Source of the DNA: Anadara kagoshimensis
Lineage: Eukaryota > Mollusca > Bivalvia > Arcoida > Arcidae
DNA length: 64,000 nucleotides
Reading direction: 5' to 3'
NCBI GenBank assembly: GCA_021292105.1
Contig: CM037861.1
Coordinates: 28,978,545-29,042,544 of the forward strand
Shown here: piece by piece, positions 42,000 to 54,318 of the stretch
Layout of the letters: each line of letters opens with the position of its first letter
Numbering within the stretch: the first letter of the stretch is position 1
Translations under genes and position numbers: made by a program
The notes under the pieces: model-generated
What the model was told of the DNA's origin: nothing
What the model saw: only the letters and a program-made list of their open reading frames with translations
Databases searched by the model: none

Positions 42000-43750
42000 T
42001 CATAAATATGCCAAATGGGGTTACTTTTTGTACAGGACATATGGGTATACCATTCTTCTGTCTGTCCATCTGTCTGTCTTTCCGTTAACTTTTTGCTTGT
42101 GCATCAAACTACTTTTGCAGTTATAAAGCAAATGTTGTAAAACTTTGCAGATCTGTTACTAATGACTTGAGGGTTCTGTATTTGTTTTTTCTAGATTGAA
42201 AAATTCAAAATTTCCTTCCTATTATTAATATTTTATCATACTCTTGACAGAATAATTTCCCTCCACTACTCACATAGTGACCAGGGCATTTTGCTCTGCC
42301 TTTAGTGTTACTCTTGTTTACTGAAGCAGTGTCATTTGAATTGGCATTGTTCAAGTTTAGGACATAGCAAAGTTGTTTGCTCAAGGAAAGACTAAAAATT
42401 TTAAACCAGACAGAAAAAGCCTAAAATGATGGAATCAAGCCATTTTGAATATTTCTGTGAATTTTTCAAAACTTTTACATGAAATAAATGGTTATGAGTA
42501 CAACTAGGTTTCCACAAATTTAAAATTATTAGTAGCCAAATTTCAAAAAATTGTGAAAATATAGTCCTTTTTAAAGTATTTTTTCACAAATTTGCTAAAA
42601 TAGGTTATTTTTTCAAAGAATTTCTCATAAATTAGTAGCCAATGGCGATTTTGGCTATCAGGAATGGAAACATAGGTACAATATGCATTTGATTATTATA
42701 CATTTTAGAATCTGTATCAAGCAATGATTTTTGAACAATTTAGAATCTGGATTGTCAAGCGATTTGAAATTTACTGGTATCTAATAAGTAACAAATCTTT
42801 AAATTAATATTAAGATGAAAGGTCATTGTGCTAGGTTGATCGTGTTGAACTAGACGGTTAGTTTTACAAAACTTGGAAACAAACCAGATGTTTATCTAAT
42901 TAAAAGCTTTGACAAAAAATACCAAACAACAAAGTTTTAATGAATTTAGACTATAGATGTTGTGATTTAACTTTACAAGTCGGTATAAGAGGCCATCAAG
43001 ATCAGTTTTGCGCTGTAAATAAGTCAGAACACTAAAGAATTCCACTGAATAGACCAACATTTTAAAATAAACCTTTGAAATGCTTTATCAACTTCATGAG
43101 TGTGTATCAGATATATTTAAAGAGATTTGAAGTCAATTATGCTGCCAACCAAGGTTTTTTTTGGGAACTTTGAATGTGGATTTTTTTCTATATATGTGTG
43201 TACAATATGCAGGTTTTAAAATGGACCATTTTCCTTAAATGGCAGAAAAAATTAATAAAAAGTATTTAAGAAACTTTTAATCCGAGGGGTTTCGGAATTT
43301 AATTTTGAATAGGGATTTTTTTATATATACAACATCTGTTTAAATGGACCTTTTTTAAGTGACAGAAAAAGTAAATAAAAAGTTTTAAAGAAAGTTTCAA
43401 TGGCTTTGAAATTGAGTTTCATGTTTGAGAATGGACTACATTTAGTTATTATTACCAGAAAATCTTATTTAATTTTAATTTTGATTTCATTTTAAGTAAA
43501 CCTAAAGTGAAATACCGCAAATAACTAAAATACCCCCACCGCAAAACCACCGTTCAACCTCCTACCCACATTTAACAAAGTTTGGGTGGTCATTCAATAA
43601 ATAATTACAAATTGGTCAAGTATTGGCCAAATCTTGTTAGCATAAAGAAGCATCTTAAGTGGTTCTTTGATTGCTTCTGAGCATAATAAATTGAAATTTT
43701 AAAGATATTGCAAAACAGAGATTTTCAGAAATTTGCTAATTAATACTTTA
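42000..43750. repeat. AT-rich region with duplicated segments
   Basis: TAGTAGCCAAATTTC plus GTGAAAATWTAGTCCTTT occurs near 41957 and 42530 (a diverged third near 54655), and a ~130-bp segment with AAATGGACC and GGCAGAAAAA recurs at about 43150-43300 and 43310-43440. No gene recognised. Confidence 0.45.
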
Positions 43751-43888
43751 AAGGTATTTATTTTTGCAATGAACTGATTTCTTCTTATTTCGCGGTTGTT
43801 TGTTTTACACAAAAATTAGTATTAAGTGAAAATTATATTATGTCAATTGTATTATAGTGCATATTTCAAAAACACGAATATTTAATGA

Positions 43889-44068
43889 CAGTCAAACCTG
43901 TCTATAAAAGCCACCCAAGGGAACCCTTAAAAGCGGCCTCCATGGCAGGTGACCTTTATTTACAGGTTCAAATAATATGGCTTAAGAACAATTGGGATGC
44001 AATTCTACTGGCCTTTATAAACAGGTGGCCCTTATGTAGAGGTGGCCTTTAAGGCAGGTTGGACTGTA
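43889..44068. mobile_element. MITE-B, complete
   Basis: Ends ACAGTCAAACCTGTCTATAA and the inverted AAGGCAGGTTGGACTGT. About 180 bp, no coding sequence. Confidence 0.82.
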
Positions 44069-44715
44069 TGCAGATATGTCTATATTTCTTATATCACTAA
44101 AAAAATACACACGAAATTTAATATGCTTACAATATTGCCAAATACAAGTTATTTAGCTTGAAATTGGATTTTGAACAAATTCAATCAAAGTTGGCTTAGC
44201 CTTTGGTCCATTTGGGATTTAAATCCAGTGATTTTTGTTACTACCTTCCACCTTTTAGATTGGAAAAATTGAAGTTTTCTGATATGAATTACCGGGGTAT
44301 ATAATATTAACAGTTTAGGTGATATAGACTCAACCCTTGTTTATAAACACTGTCATCTCAACTGGAAAGATGTTATATTGTGACAATTTCTAAATTTTTG
44401 TGATTATTCACAATTCAGTGTAATTTGCAAGTGTATCAGTGTTGTTTTGGGAATTTAAGTGATCAAATTAGGAAATTTTAATTAGTTTTTCCCTACAGGA
44501 AACTACCTGTACACAGTAGTAGTAATTTTAGGCAAACAAAATCACTGATATCAACTTTGTTACCCTGTATGAAATAGAATTACTGTAAACGTATTTAATT
44601 TCGCTTGTATTTATTTTCGTGGTATAAGAAATTTAGACATATCGGCATAGTAAAATTTTCACGTTTTTGAAATATGCACTATAACTTAATAATTATAACA
44701 TAATTTTCACTTGGT

Positions 44716-45494
44716 CAGTGTGTGCCAAACTTCGTCGGACCGTCGGACAATTCCGATAAAATTACCGCTGGTCCGATAAAAAATCAGATTTTTCCGGACC
44801 GTATGTCCGGTAACCAGTTCGGAAAATAGAGAGCGCCAAAAATTCGGATTTATAGTTCCGATCCAATTCTAATTTATTATTGCCATCCGACTTCCGTTAT
44901 TACAAAATGTTTAACCTGAAATATACGTTCCAGGAGCTATTCCAGGGAAACCAATAAAACGGAAAGCAACAGGAGGCGCAAATTATGAAGAAAACGTGAA
45001 AGAAAATTTAAGCAGCATTGGATGGAGGGGCGACCATGGTTGCAATTTGACGAGGAGAAAATGTGTAATGAAATGCACACACTGCTTTGAATTTCACGGG
45101 TCGGGAGGCGCAGCACACAATAATAATTTAAAAGGACAGAATACATTTATTTGTACTTCCATAAATAAATGTATTCTGACCTTTTAAATTATTATTGTGT
45201 GCTACGCCTCCCTAACTCGACCCGACCCGACTCGTTTCTCCTTGTCAAATTGCAACCATGGTCGCCCCTCCATCCAATGTTTCTTAAATTTTCTTTCAAA
45301 TTTTCTTCATAATTTGTGCCTCCCGTAGCTTTCCGTTTTAAAGGAGAAAATAAGTAAATATTTACAAAACCGAATAATTGTTTTCTTTTTAGTGAAGAAT
45401 TTTTGGTCCAGTAAAAAACTTTACGGTCTGGTAAAGTTTCTAGGTTTACCAGACCGAATGTCCATTAATCATTTTGAAAGTTTGGCACACACTG
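44716..45494. mobile_element. CAGTG-ended DNA element with a long internal palindrome, 6-bp target duplication
   Basis: Ends CAGTGTGTGCCAAACTT and AAGTTTGGCACACACTG are flanked by CTTGGT on both sides (44710-44715 and 45495-45500). Inside, about 44950-45150 and 45165-45350 form an imperfect inverted repeat with arms near 190 bp, centred at about 45157. The left arm has an open frame with PIKRKATGGANYEENVKENL and KCVMKCTHCFEF, possibly a transposase remnant duplicated in reverse. Confidence 0.82.
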
Positions 45495-45668
45495 CTTGGT
45501 ATTAATTTTCGCACTAAACAACGACTGCGAAATAAGCGAAAATTAGTACACCGCGAAAATAAATATGTTTACTCGTCGTTTTGAGCATAACCTTGAGACC
45601 AAGAAGTAAATTCCTTGTGGACAAAAAACGGGTACCAATACTTTATTAATCAATTTTAAGTGTAGTCA

Positions 45669-45815
45669 AAAAAAAAAAAAAAAAAAAAAAATCAGAATTC
45701 TAATTGTTATGGGGCTCTGTCATTGAAAAAAAAAATCAGAATTCTAATTGTTATGCGGCTCTGTCATTGAAAAAAAAAATCAGAAACTCTAATTGTTATG
45801 CGGCTCTGTCATTAA
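45669..45815. repeat. poly(A) tract followed by three ~50-bp units
   Basis: AAAAATCAGAATTCTAATTG plus TTATGCGGCTCTGTCATT is repeated three times after a run of about 22 A. Confidence 0.85.
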
Positions 45816-46477
45816 GTACAAAATGAGTAGACCTACTGCACATATATATCTGACTTAATGATGCATATATAGGACTTAAGTCTTGATTATAAACAAAAAC
45901 AGTCATTGTTTTGTACATGGATGTAGTCAAGGCCTGCTAAATTAAGATAAAGATCATAATGCAGAAATTTGATACATTTTTATACATGTCTGCTATCCTG
46001 CTATCTATCTAATCTTTTTATTTTTACCTGCCCACCCTCCAGGTTGATTTTCTCGTATAAAATTGTTAAACAAATAGAGTTTTGTAAGTTTCAAAAAAAA
46101 AAAAAAAGATTTTGAATTGATAGCATGTTCTTTATCTGAATTTAGATTCCATATCACTACATTTTAACAAAATATCTAGGAAGTTGGAAAAATACTGCAA
46201 TGTAAATATATAAAAAATGTTAAATCTTAGAGCTTGAAGGGCTTAAAAACAGTATAAGACCAGAGTTGGATTGAAACCTAGGTGGTTAGAGTTACTGACT
46301 TGCTGTGATGTATAGGTACATTAGGATTGAAATCATTTGATTTGGATTGGATTAATGGACTTTTACACCCCAGCTCAATATTTTTCTACTCGCATCAAAG
46401 TAGTCAGTTCTGGGATGATGAAGGATGCCAGAGTGGCTTAACAAAAGCGAACCGACACACTTTTTCAAACTAAGATT

Positions 46478-46830
46478 TGAGTTAAGTAATGTTGTTTAAC
46501 ATTCAAGTCAAGAATATTTCACTTATATCAAGATGTTGCCAGCAATGGGCGAAGGTGCAGAAATTTTGCCTGTACATTGCACTGATGGCATTATACATCA
46601 AGGTTCTTTATCGTTCCACACCTACCATGACACGGGACCTTGTTTATTTTAAGTTCCCATCCAAAAGAACTATGACTTTTATTTCGTAATTCCGAGTGCT
46701 TGGTAAAATTAAGTCAAACAGTCACTATCCACTTTCAAGTCTTGGGTCAGACCCGGTCAGGGTTTGAACCCACGACCTCCCACTTATGCAGCAAGCTTTC
46801 CCTCAACTCAGCTACCTCAGTTGCTGTAAG
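46478..46830 (-). mobile_element. SINE S1, full length
   Basis: Minus strand: head ending AACTGAGGTAGCTGAGTTGA, B-box region GGTTCAAACCC, body, and tail TTGACTTGAATGTTAAACAA. Slightly diverged at the 3' end. Confidence 0.85.
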
Positions 46831-46876
46831 ATGCACTACCTTCTACCTATTCTCTTCGTCTCTGGTGGGACATAAG

Positions 46877-47437
46877 TAGGGGTGTGCAATATTACCGGTA
46901 TACCGGTATATTGCGGTATAGCAGGGTCGATACAATATACGGGTACGCAAAATAAAAAACCGGTATACCGCGGAAATTTTAAAAAATCAGTAGATTATGC
47001 TTTACGGTCATTATTTTGTTATTAACACTCAAAAGGCTGTAATATAATCTTTATCTCCTAAGTGTTTGTCAACTACATACAAAATGAAGCTCGTCTGAGA
47101 TACAGACATGTATATATAATGGCAGACGACGAAGTAAAACTTGTCAAAAACAAACGAGCAAAGGCAAAAGTGTGGGAACATTTTAAATTTAGGCAAATAG
47201 CGGGGACTATTAATGAAAATATAGCAGTATGCACTGTCTGTAATGCAGAAGTTAAATATGCTGGGGGTACAAGTAATCTTTCTTCGCACATTTGCCGCCA
47301 TCACCGAAACTTGGATGCCGGTTCGTTTATCTTTTAAGTATTCATTAACTTTGCAGTATATTGCAATATGTATTGCAATATTTTCTCAAATATTGCAATA
47401 TATTGCAATATGCTTTTTTCCCCAATACCCACCCCTA
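46877..47437. mobile_element. short hAT transposon with BED zinc-finger coding remnant
   Basis: Ends TAGGGGTGTGCAAT and inverted ATACCCACCCCTA give a short terminal repeat (TAGGGGTG) typical of hAT elements. The 8-bp target duplication is GACATAAG (46869-46876) and GACATATG (47438-47445), one mismatch. The 561-bp element is far too short for a transposase of about 600 residues. Subterminal regions carry ACCGGTATACCGGT and TATTGCAATA palindromes. Confidence 0.88.
47119..47337 (+). pseudogene. BED zinc-finger N-terminus of a hAT transposase
   Basis: Frame from ATG at 47119 reads MADDEVKLVKNKRAKAKVWE, HFKFRQIAGTINENIA, then CTVCNAEVKYAGGTSNLSSH and ICRHHRNLDAG. The BED pattern is complete: aromatic VWEHF start, Cys-x2-Cys, and His-x4-His. 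In hAT proteins this domain binds the element's own ends. The catalytic RNase-H-like and dimerisation regions are absent, and the frame closes at 47337 inside the element. It could make a short DNA-binding peptide, but no promoter evidence exists. Confidence 0.8.
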
Positions 47438-47445
47438 GACATATG

Positions 47446-48060
47446 GCCACACATTTGCATCTGCTGTGATTTCTGTAACTTAAACTTTTTACAGGATGAG
47501 GCAGTTAACCTCATGCCTAACACTCCAACCTGGAGGGCCAGGCTTTTTGATCAAGGTTTCCATCCTCTAGAATGGTTGCTTACCAAAGCTAATGAAGCCA
47601 TTCTATCCAGGTTTTATGTCAAAGTTTTCCTTCTCTTAAATAAGCTGTCCTCCCAGACTCATGACTCTCATCTAGACACACTATTTACCCTTAGTTGGGA
47701 CAAGGATGATTAGTGCTAGGGCATGTCCACACACCAATGGGCCTACACACTGCATCTCTAGGGGCCTTGCTCCTTCAATATCCTCTTCAGTTTTTTAGCC
47801 CAGAGTACTAGACCCCATTTTCCATGCACTGCCACGAGGAGGCACTGTAGAGATCTTAGACTGGTAGAGGCTTTGTACTGGCAAGAAAGACTGACACACT
47901 TGGCTTTCTTTTTCACTCACAAAAGTAGGCTATCCAGCGAGAAGGTAGAGTCTTCGACTTCCCCCCCGCATATCCAATCTCTACGGTTTTGCAGCCACTA
48001 GCACACTCTAAGATGCACTGTGATCCATAAACACATGCTTGAGAGTACTTAGCCATAGAT
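47446..48060. other. GC-richer unassigned stretch
   Basis: Less AT-rich than its neighbours, with an open frame reading LMPNTPTWRARLFDQGFHPL through 47713. I recognise no family or splice structure. A relic of an unrecognised repeat is as likely as an exon. Confidence 0.25.
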
Positions 48061-48095
48061 TGTATTAGGATTTGATAAATGGAGCGTTATACATT

Positions 48096-48263
48096 TCTTT
48101 GATGATGGAGGAAACTGGAGTGCCCAGAAAAAACTGTCAACTTTAGGCAAGGGAACTTGCAATTCTGTTTTGAACTAGAATCTACCTGAATGGTATTGAA
48201 CCTAGACCTGGACAGATTCTTTGGTCTGTAGGCAAGTGCTGTAGACCACTTGACCTCCAATGC
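48096..48263 (-). mobile_element. SINE S3 fragment
   Basis: TGGAGGAAACTGGAGTGCCC, ACTTTAGGCAAGGGAACTTG and CTGTAGACCACTTGACCTCC, the reverse of the S3 head and body; tail missing. Confidence 0.7.
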
Positions 48264-49133
48264 AATGGACAAAAATAAAATCAAACCCATGAATATTGAC
48301 CTAGGGATTGAGATTAACAGTGGCCCAATAGCCTATGGCCCTCAGAAATTTGTCTGGGTGCCTAACTCAAAATTGTCAAACTTCAGCCTTGATTGATTTA
48401 TTGATTTTCTTCTTAAACTGAAAAAGATCGATTGATTGAATTGGGTTTTACATCCAATGACATAAGGGGCCCATTCTAGATTGAACACTGTTATTTCATA
48501 GTCATATGTACATTTAATCATGAAAACTGTTTGGAATGTTAAAATGCATTATACCTTATATAATACTATTGATTAGAGAATAAAGTCCCACATTTATTCC
48601 GATATTAGGACTTATAAATCAATTTAGATATTTGATGAAATAACCAGACGTAATCCTTCATTCATATTACAGCTAAATGTAGCACATTTATTACGGCATT
48701 TCATACACCTAGACAATTCTTCACTGCATGGCCGAGCTCGTTTCCAGTGAAAAGGATTGAAAAATCATTTCACTCCTGAATAGAAAAATCAATTTAAATT
48801 AGTTACGCCACCGAAAAATGTAATTAGTTTTCAAAATTATGATTTTCGCAAATGTATTAAAAGGTGTATTGTTATAAAAAGCCATTCTAGTTGCATGCTT
48901 ATAAAGCATTTTAGACATTAAAATTTTATTATTTTACATTAAAAACATAGCAATGTTTGTTGCCGGTTAAGTCCATGGGGAATGGAATTATGTTTTTACT
49001 CTCACTAACAATATACCATTCTCTCTCTATATTTTTTTTATGTATTTTTTATTATTGTAAGTCGTGTGAATGTTTTGCTTCTTGAATTTTTGATTGATTT
49101 TCCATCATGCAGGTTATGTTGTGTCAACAATAT

Positions 49134-49315
49134 GTACACAGGCAAACAACATTGACCTGTCTGCTTGACCTTTCAGAAATATTTATACAGTAGGATCCCC
49201 TCAATGCATGGATGTGTTAGAATTCAAATTTAGTACATAAACACATTACATATGATTAGTGTTCTCATTATGAATATGAAATATGAACGTGTAATCCCTA
49301 TTCATAAATTTTTCG
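49134..49315 (+). mobile_element. MITE-D left half
   Basis: CAGGCAAACAACATTGACCT, GTCTGCTTGACCTTT and CAGTAGGATCCCCTCAATG match the first part of the element at 59384; the right end is missing where a SINE begins. Confidence 0.6.
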
Positions 49316-49528
49316 TAAGTAGGAGGTCGTGGGTTCGATCCCCAGCTGGGTCTGACCCAAGACTTGAAAGTGGGTAGTGACTGTTCTTTCGCCAAGCACT
49401 CGACATTACAAAATGAAAGTCACGGTTCTTTCGGATGGGAACTTAAAATAAACAAGGTCCTGTGTCTTGGTAGGCTTGGCACGATAAAGAACCCTGCTGT
49501 ATAATGCCATCAGCGCAACGCACATGCA
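49316..49528 (+). mobile_element. SINE S1, truncated at both ends
   Basis: Starts at the anticodon region (AGTAGGAGGTCGTGGGTTCG) and runs through TGCCATCAGCGCAACGCACA. The shared tail is missing, replaced by ATGCATATGC-type sequence. Confidence 0.82.
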
Positions 49529-49654
49529 TATGCATATACATATGCATTATTTTAATAGAAATTCAAAAACAGCACATGACACAGCATACAAGAGTCAATA
49601 AAAACTGTTTTATAAACAGGTGGCCTTTTTATGCCATGTATTATAAATTCATTT

Positions 49655-49830
49655 AAGAAATGACATTCAGGTCATAGTATTTCAAGAAGTAATGCAAGAT
49701 AGTGTGGAGCGTACAAATTTGATGAAGGACAAAGCCCTTCATTTTGAATTTGGTGTATATACCACACTATTTTGCATTTCCTCTTGAAATATCATGAGCA
49801 GAAATGTCATTTCTTATATTTACAATTCTT
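49655..49830. repeat. long hairpin, about 65-bp arms
   Basis: AAGAAATGACATTCAGGTCA and ATTTCAAGAAGTAATGCAAG, then ATAGTGTGG, pair with CCACACTAT, TTTGCATTTCCTCTTGAAAT and AGAAATGTCATTTCTT. The central loop contains a second small hairpin (GAAGGACAAAGCCCTTC). Probably a MITE. Confidence 0.8.
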
Positions 49831-50436
49831 TCTTTCAATAAACACTTTGTTTCAACTCTTGTCAACACTATTTCTTCCATAATTGCTTGTGTGAAATGGG
49901 TTTTTTTGCAATGCAAGTTTGGCGTATCTTACATGACAATGTGATCTTTAGTGGCGTCGTGATCAAAGACAATCACATAACGTCATCCTGTGGGAAACAT
50001 GACATTATTTTGCAAGGAAAATTTATACACAAAGAGGGTCATCACCCCAATTGTCTTTCTACAGGTATTTGCAATACAATTGCTTCTGCACATTTCATCG
50101 AAGAGAGATACAGTCATATTGTAAATATAAAGAAATGAAGTAGTTTTAAATTTATCTGTCGTATTAGCAGTTGAATCATAATACACAACTGAACTTGAAG
50201 ACAGTTTTAATTATATTTTTAGTTTCCACATAAATAATGCTGAAAGTGTTTGTTTTTCAACCTATACATATAAGACATGAGACAATTGTTTTAGTTGTCT
50301 ATATAAATCATGTTAAAGTGTTTGTTTTTCAAGTCCTCTAACATGACACAATTGTATATATACATGTATATAAATAAATATGTCCATATTGGTATTTACT
50401 GAGTGTATAAAGACAGTTTAGATCAAACACCAAGGC

Positions 50437-50960
50437 CTTGTGGTTGGTACTGATTTTGTCCTGTCTTGGCATTATTTTGCTGGTTCACAATGTAAGCTTG
50501 GCGTTTGTGCATGGTTGACACTGATTGGCTTGATATGTTCGCAATTGTTTGCAATGTTAACTTAGTTGGCCTTTGTTGGCATTAATTTGCTGGTTCCCAA
50601 TGTAACTTGGTGCTTATGCGTTGTTGACACTGACTGGCTGCTTTGCAATATTGTTTAAGTTGTCATATTAGAACTGATTGGCTTGATATGTTCGCACTTG
50701 TTTGCAATGTTAACTTGGTTGTCCTTTGTTGGCATTAATTTGCTGGTTCGCAATGTAAACTTGGTGCTTATGTGTTGTTGACACTGACTGGCTGCTTTGC
50801 AATATTGTCCTAGTATTATCTCTGATTGGCTGGTTATATGGACTCTTGTTTGCATAGTACTTGTTGCCATGATGCCACTTATTTGCAATGTTAACTTGTT
50901 GCAATGTTGACACTTGTTTCTATTGTTAATCTGGTGCATTGTTGACACTTTTGCAATGTT
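50437..50960. repeat. ~155-bp tandem repeat, about 3 units
   Basis: Units share TGATTGGCTTGATATGTTCG, GGCATTAATTTGCTGGTTC, TGTTGACACTGACTGGCTGC and TTTGCAATATTG. Strongest match between 50521-50670 and 50672-50815. Open frames on the minus strand arise from the repeat. Confidence 0.82.
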
Positions 50961-51002
50961 AAAGGTGTGTACTGTGTTTCTGTTTTTCATCCTCCATCTT
51001 GG

Positions 51003-51181
51003 TGGCAAAGTGTTATAAGCTCTAGCTTTTGGATCACAATTCGCCTCTCACTGTCTAGATTTGAATCCATCCCTGTGTGCAGATCCTAGTGTGAGAATGT
51101 GTCAGCTTGCTTGCTAAAAGTCAATGATTTTCAGGGGGCACTCTGGTTTCTCCACTTTCAAAAAAAAAAAAAAAAAAAAAA
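51003..51181 (+). mobile_element. SINE S3 ending in poly(A)
   Basis: Head GGTGGCAAAGTGTTATAAGC, B-box-like GATTTGAATCC, body up to TCTGGTTTCTCCACTTTC, then about 20 A. The shared tail is missing. Confidence 0.7.
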
Positions 51182-51563
51182 CTGTGAAAAAACTTGACTA
51201 TGGTGTAAAACTTCTTTCCGTGACTAAGTTGCTAGCACCAAACACACTTAATATTCGTGTTGTAGTCTTGCCAAGTGCATTATATTCAAAATCATTACTA
51301 ACTTCGTTCTTCGCTGAATAAAAATGCTTTTTTTCACCTTAACAGACAGTTAATCAGGGTTATTTTCTCCCCCTTTAAAAGATTTAATTGCTAAAACCAG
51401 TCAAGTATTGTCAATTTAACCATATACAGACTAAGGGCCTATTTGGTTTCTCTGTAGTTAAAAGTTCCCACTAATAGATCTAATTTCTGACATAAATGAT
51501 CGGTTACATAACTTTTACAGAGGTACGCAAATCAAAATTTGTTTGAAGTATTTAATATAGGTG

Positions 51564-51720
51564 CAGTACAGACCTGTTCAAAATTTAACACTAAGTTAAC
51601 GAAAAGGATTAGATGCTTGGCTTATGGATGGCTGAAGCCTGAAATAAATGCACAGCTAGTGACCATACAGCTGCTGAAAGATAGCTAGCAGCTATTGAGA
51701 TATTGGTACATAGGGGCCTG
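51564..51720. mobile_element. MITE-A, partial
   Basis: Left end CAGTACAGACCTGTTCAAAA then TTTAACACTAAGTTAACGAA, followed by about 110 bp of MITE-A interior (GCTAGCAGCTATTGAGATAT). Right end not found. Confidence 0.6.
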
Positions 51721-51887
51721 GATGAGCTGATGATTTGGTATATGAAATTTTTGAAGAAAAAATTGAATATATTTAGCTGCCCTTAAATGATCATGTTAAA
51801 ACATGTGCCTTAGATATGTTTATGTGCATTTAATTTTTCTGTCGAAATGAATATAATCATTGAACATCAAATAACATTTCATATATA

Positions 51888-52108
51888 CAGTATAGACCTG
51901 TCGAAAGTTTAACACTAGCTAATGAATTAGTGTGGAATCGTCGGCTCATCTCCGCTCTTCGTTTCCTATATCTTGGTAGCTTTTTGGTAGCTTTTTGGTA
52001 GCTTTAGGTAGTTTTTTGGTCACTAGATACCCAAAAAGTTGGCCACCACAGCCGAGTTTTGACACATTTTTCGTTAGCTCAGTGTTAAACTTATAACGGG
52101 CCTGCACT
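51888..52108. mobile_element. MITE-A, complete
   Basis: Ends CAGTATAGACCTGTCGAAAG and TTAAACTTATAACGGGCCTG, with TA flanks. Interior has three tandem TTTTTGGTAGC units. Confidence 0.8.
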
Positions 52109-52109
52109 A

Positions 52110-54300
52110 TATAATATATTAAGATAAATATTATAATATTACTTATAAATGAGAGGTCAAACTAAAATCAATTTACACACATCATTTCACGTTAAAATAC
52201 TATATATATATTTATATATAAAGTCTAAAGTCTCTTTTTATCAACAAATAAAAATAAAAATTCTTAATGTTTTCTACATGAAGAAAATGTTTTAGGTATA
52301 AACAGAAGGCCAATTCAATTTAAATTGTAGATTTCTGACCAGGTTGGACAAAAATTTTAGGGCGGGTGGGAGGGTTATATTTTTTAGTTAAATACATGTA
52401 TTTTAAGTAGGGCATTTTTGTCTAGATATCACTGCTTATTAAACTATTGTACACCTCCAGGAACAGTTGAATATCTGCTATATTTGCTGCGTACCATGCC
52501 CGTAATACTATTGGACCAATGACGAGATGCAAAATTTAAAAATCCAAGCTCTATCAGTAACATGTATGAAGCTATGTTCAATTTCAACCTTGCACTTCCA
52601 GTTTTAACAGGAGTGCTAAAAACCCTTTTTTGAAAAACCACAGACTCGACATAATTCCGGACCAGACTTAAAATATGCCCGTAAAAAAAATGAATTGGGG
52701 AGGCTTATTTTTGGTGGGGCGGGCAGGGATGAGAATCTACCAATTAAGTTGAATTGGCCTTATTTACCAGAAAATTATTTCTAATAATTATGGTAATTTT
52801 GTTAATAAATAAACTGAGATAGTTTTTTACTGAATGATAAAAAAATATATGAATTTATACGTATTTATTATACTAGTATTGGGATAAACACTTTTTTACA
52901 AGAAATAATAATTATGTTTAAATAAGTTTAATAGTTACGGTAGTTTTGTTAATAATAAAACTGGAGATAGATATTTTACCGACCGATAAAAAAAATAATA
53001 TATATATATTTGATCTTTCTTTTACTGTGCTAAATAACATTAAATAGCACCTATCCATTATTGGTTTTTAAGGGAACTCGTCCAATTTATTGATGTTTTG
53101 TGTATACATAGCTGTTTGTGAAAGATCAATCGGCTCTTTTATCAGGCTTCATTGGTCTCTATAGGTTATGAAAAGTAAAGGCTTAAACGGAATTACAATT
53201 GGATTAGTTTTTCTGTCACAGTAAGACATACAGTAGAGAAGATTTTCTGCCTAACTGCCCATGTTTGCATATGGAACAACCACCCGTTATGATTTAAAAC
53301 TTAGATTGTGGCTTTAAACAGCAGGTTATATATATAGATGTATACATATTGTATATATACATATATATATATTTATATCTTTAGTTCAATGTTTCGACCA
53401 TTGAATGTTGCCTGCTTGTTTAAATGGAACTATAAACTTTAAAGCTATAACGGCATAACAAACATATTTTTTAAATTCTGTATATTCCCAACGGACGATG
53501 ACGGCCATGGTTTATGTATGTATGGATAAAGTATATTCCAATTGACGACCATGGTTTATATGGATAATATATTATGTCTTAATGTGAGTTGTTCAAGTTA
53601 AATTTAAAACATTTCAAGGCGTAACAGAAACACATTTTTTAAGTGCTGTGTATTCCCGACTGACGACGAGCATGGTATATATATGGATAAAATACAAATT
53701 AATCTTTGTGAGTTATTCCAGTTAGATTTAGGATATTTCAAGTGAATATATAAGAGAGTTTCTTATTCATTTTATGATCACCATATTTGGAATATATTTT
53801 GTGAATGGATAATTTTTTATATAAATTTAGGATTATTATTATAATTTAATTACTCCATTGGTTTTAAGAAAATGAAATATTCGATTTAACAAGCAGGAAT
53901 ATATATTCTGGATAAATATTTGGTGTACATATTTTGAAGTTACATTCCAAAATGTTCAAATGTTGAAATATTTTAACAAGATAGTGGAGAATTATTTATA
54001 ATATTGTTACTAAGAATATTTATTTTAAATAATTGGTGTGTGCTATGAGAGCAAAAATGTAGACAAAATATGAGATCCAGAATCATGTAGATCCAGGTGT
54101 GAGGTTAAACAAAATCTATTCTACCACTGCCATATTTTATCTTTTTTTTTTTCTTTCCGAAAGTTTTATATGGAGGATTAAAAAAAAAAGATTTGGATTT
54201 GGGAAGGAGTTATCATTTTTGGTTATTGTTGCTGTGTGTTTGTTGGAAATTTTTATTGTGTTTCCGAGGAAATTGGAAATTTTATATATATGTTATCCTT
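52110..54300. other. AT-rich spacer with one diverged duplication
   Basis: A ~190-bp segment with CATTTTTTAARTNCTGTRTATTCCC-like sequence and ACGACCATGGTTTATATGG recurs at about 53450-53590 and 53620-53740. No gene is recognised. Confidence 0.45.
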
Positions 54301-54318
54301 TAAGTGTTGTTCCTTATC

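Larger units (their letters stand above)
43760..45575. mobile_element. MITE-H nest containing MITE-B and a CAGTG element
   Basis: Left arm near 43765-43885 (TCTTATTTCGCGGTTGTTTG, AAGTGAAAATTATATTATG, AGTGCATATTTCAAAAACAC) pairs with right-arm pieces at 44630-44709 and 45501-45575. The right arm is split by the element at 44716-45494. MITE-B lies at 43889-44068. Related unnested sequence occurs at 23620-23680. Confidence 0.7.

Noticed and set aside
42855-43010. possible exon in an open AT-rich stretch
   Set aside because: No splice signals in phase and no coding bias.
50655-51008. 117-codon minus-strand open frame
   Set aside because: It is created by the ~155-bp tandem repeat and a SINE start.
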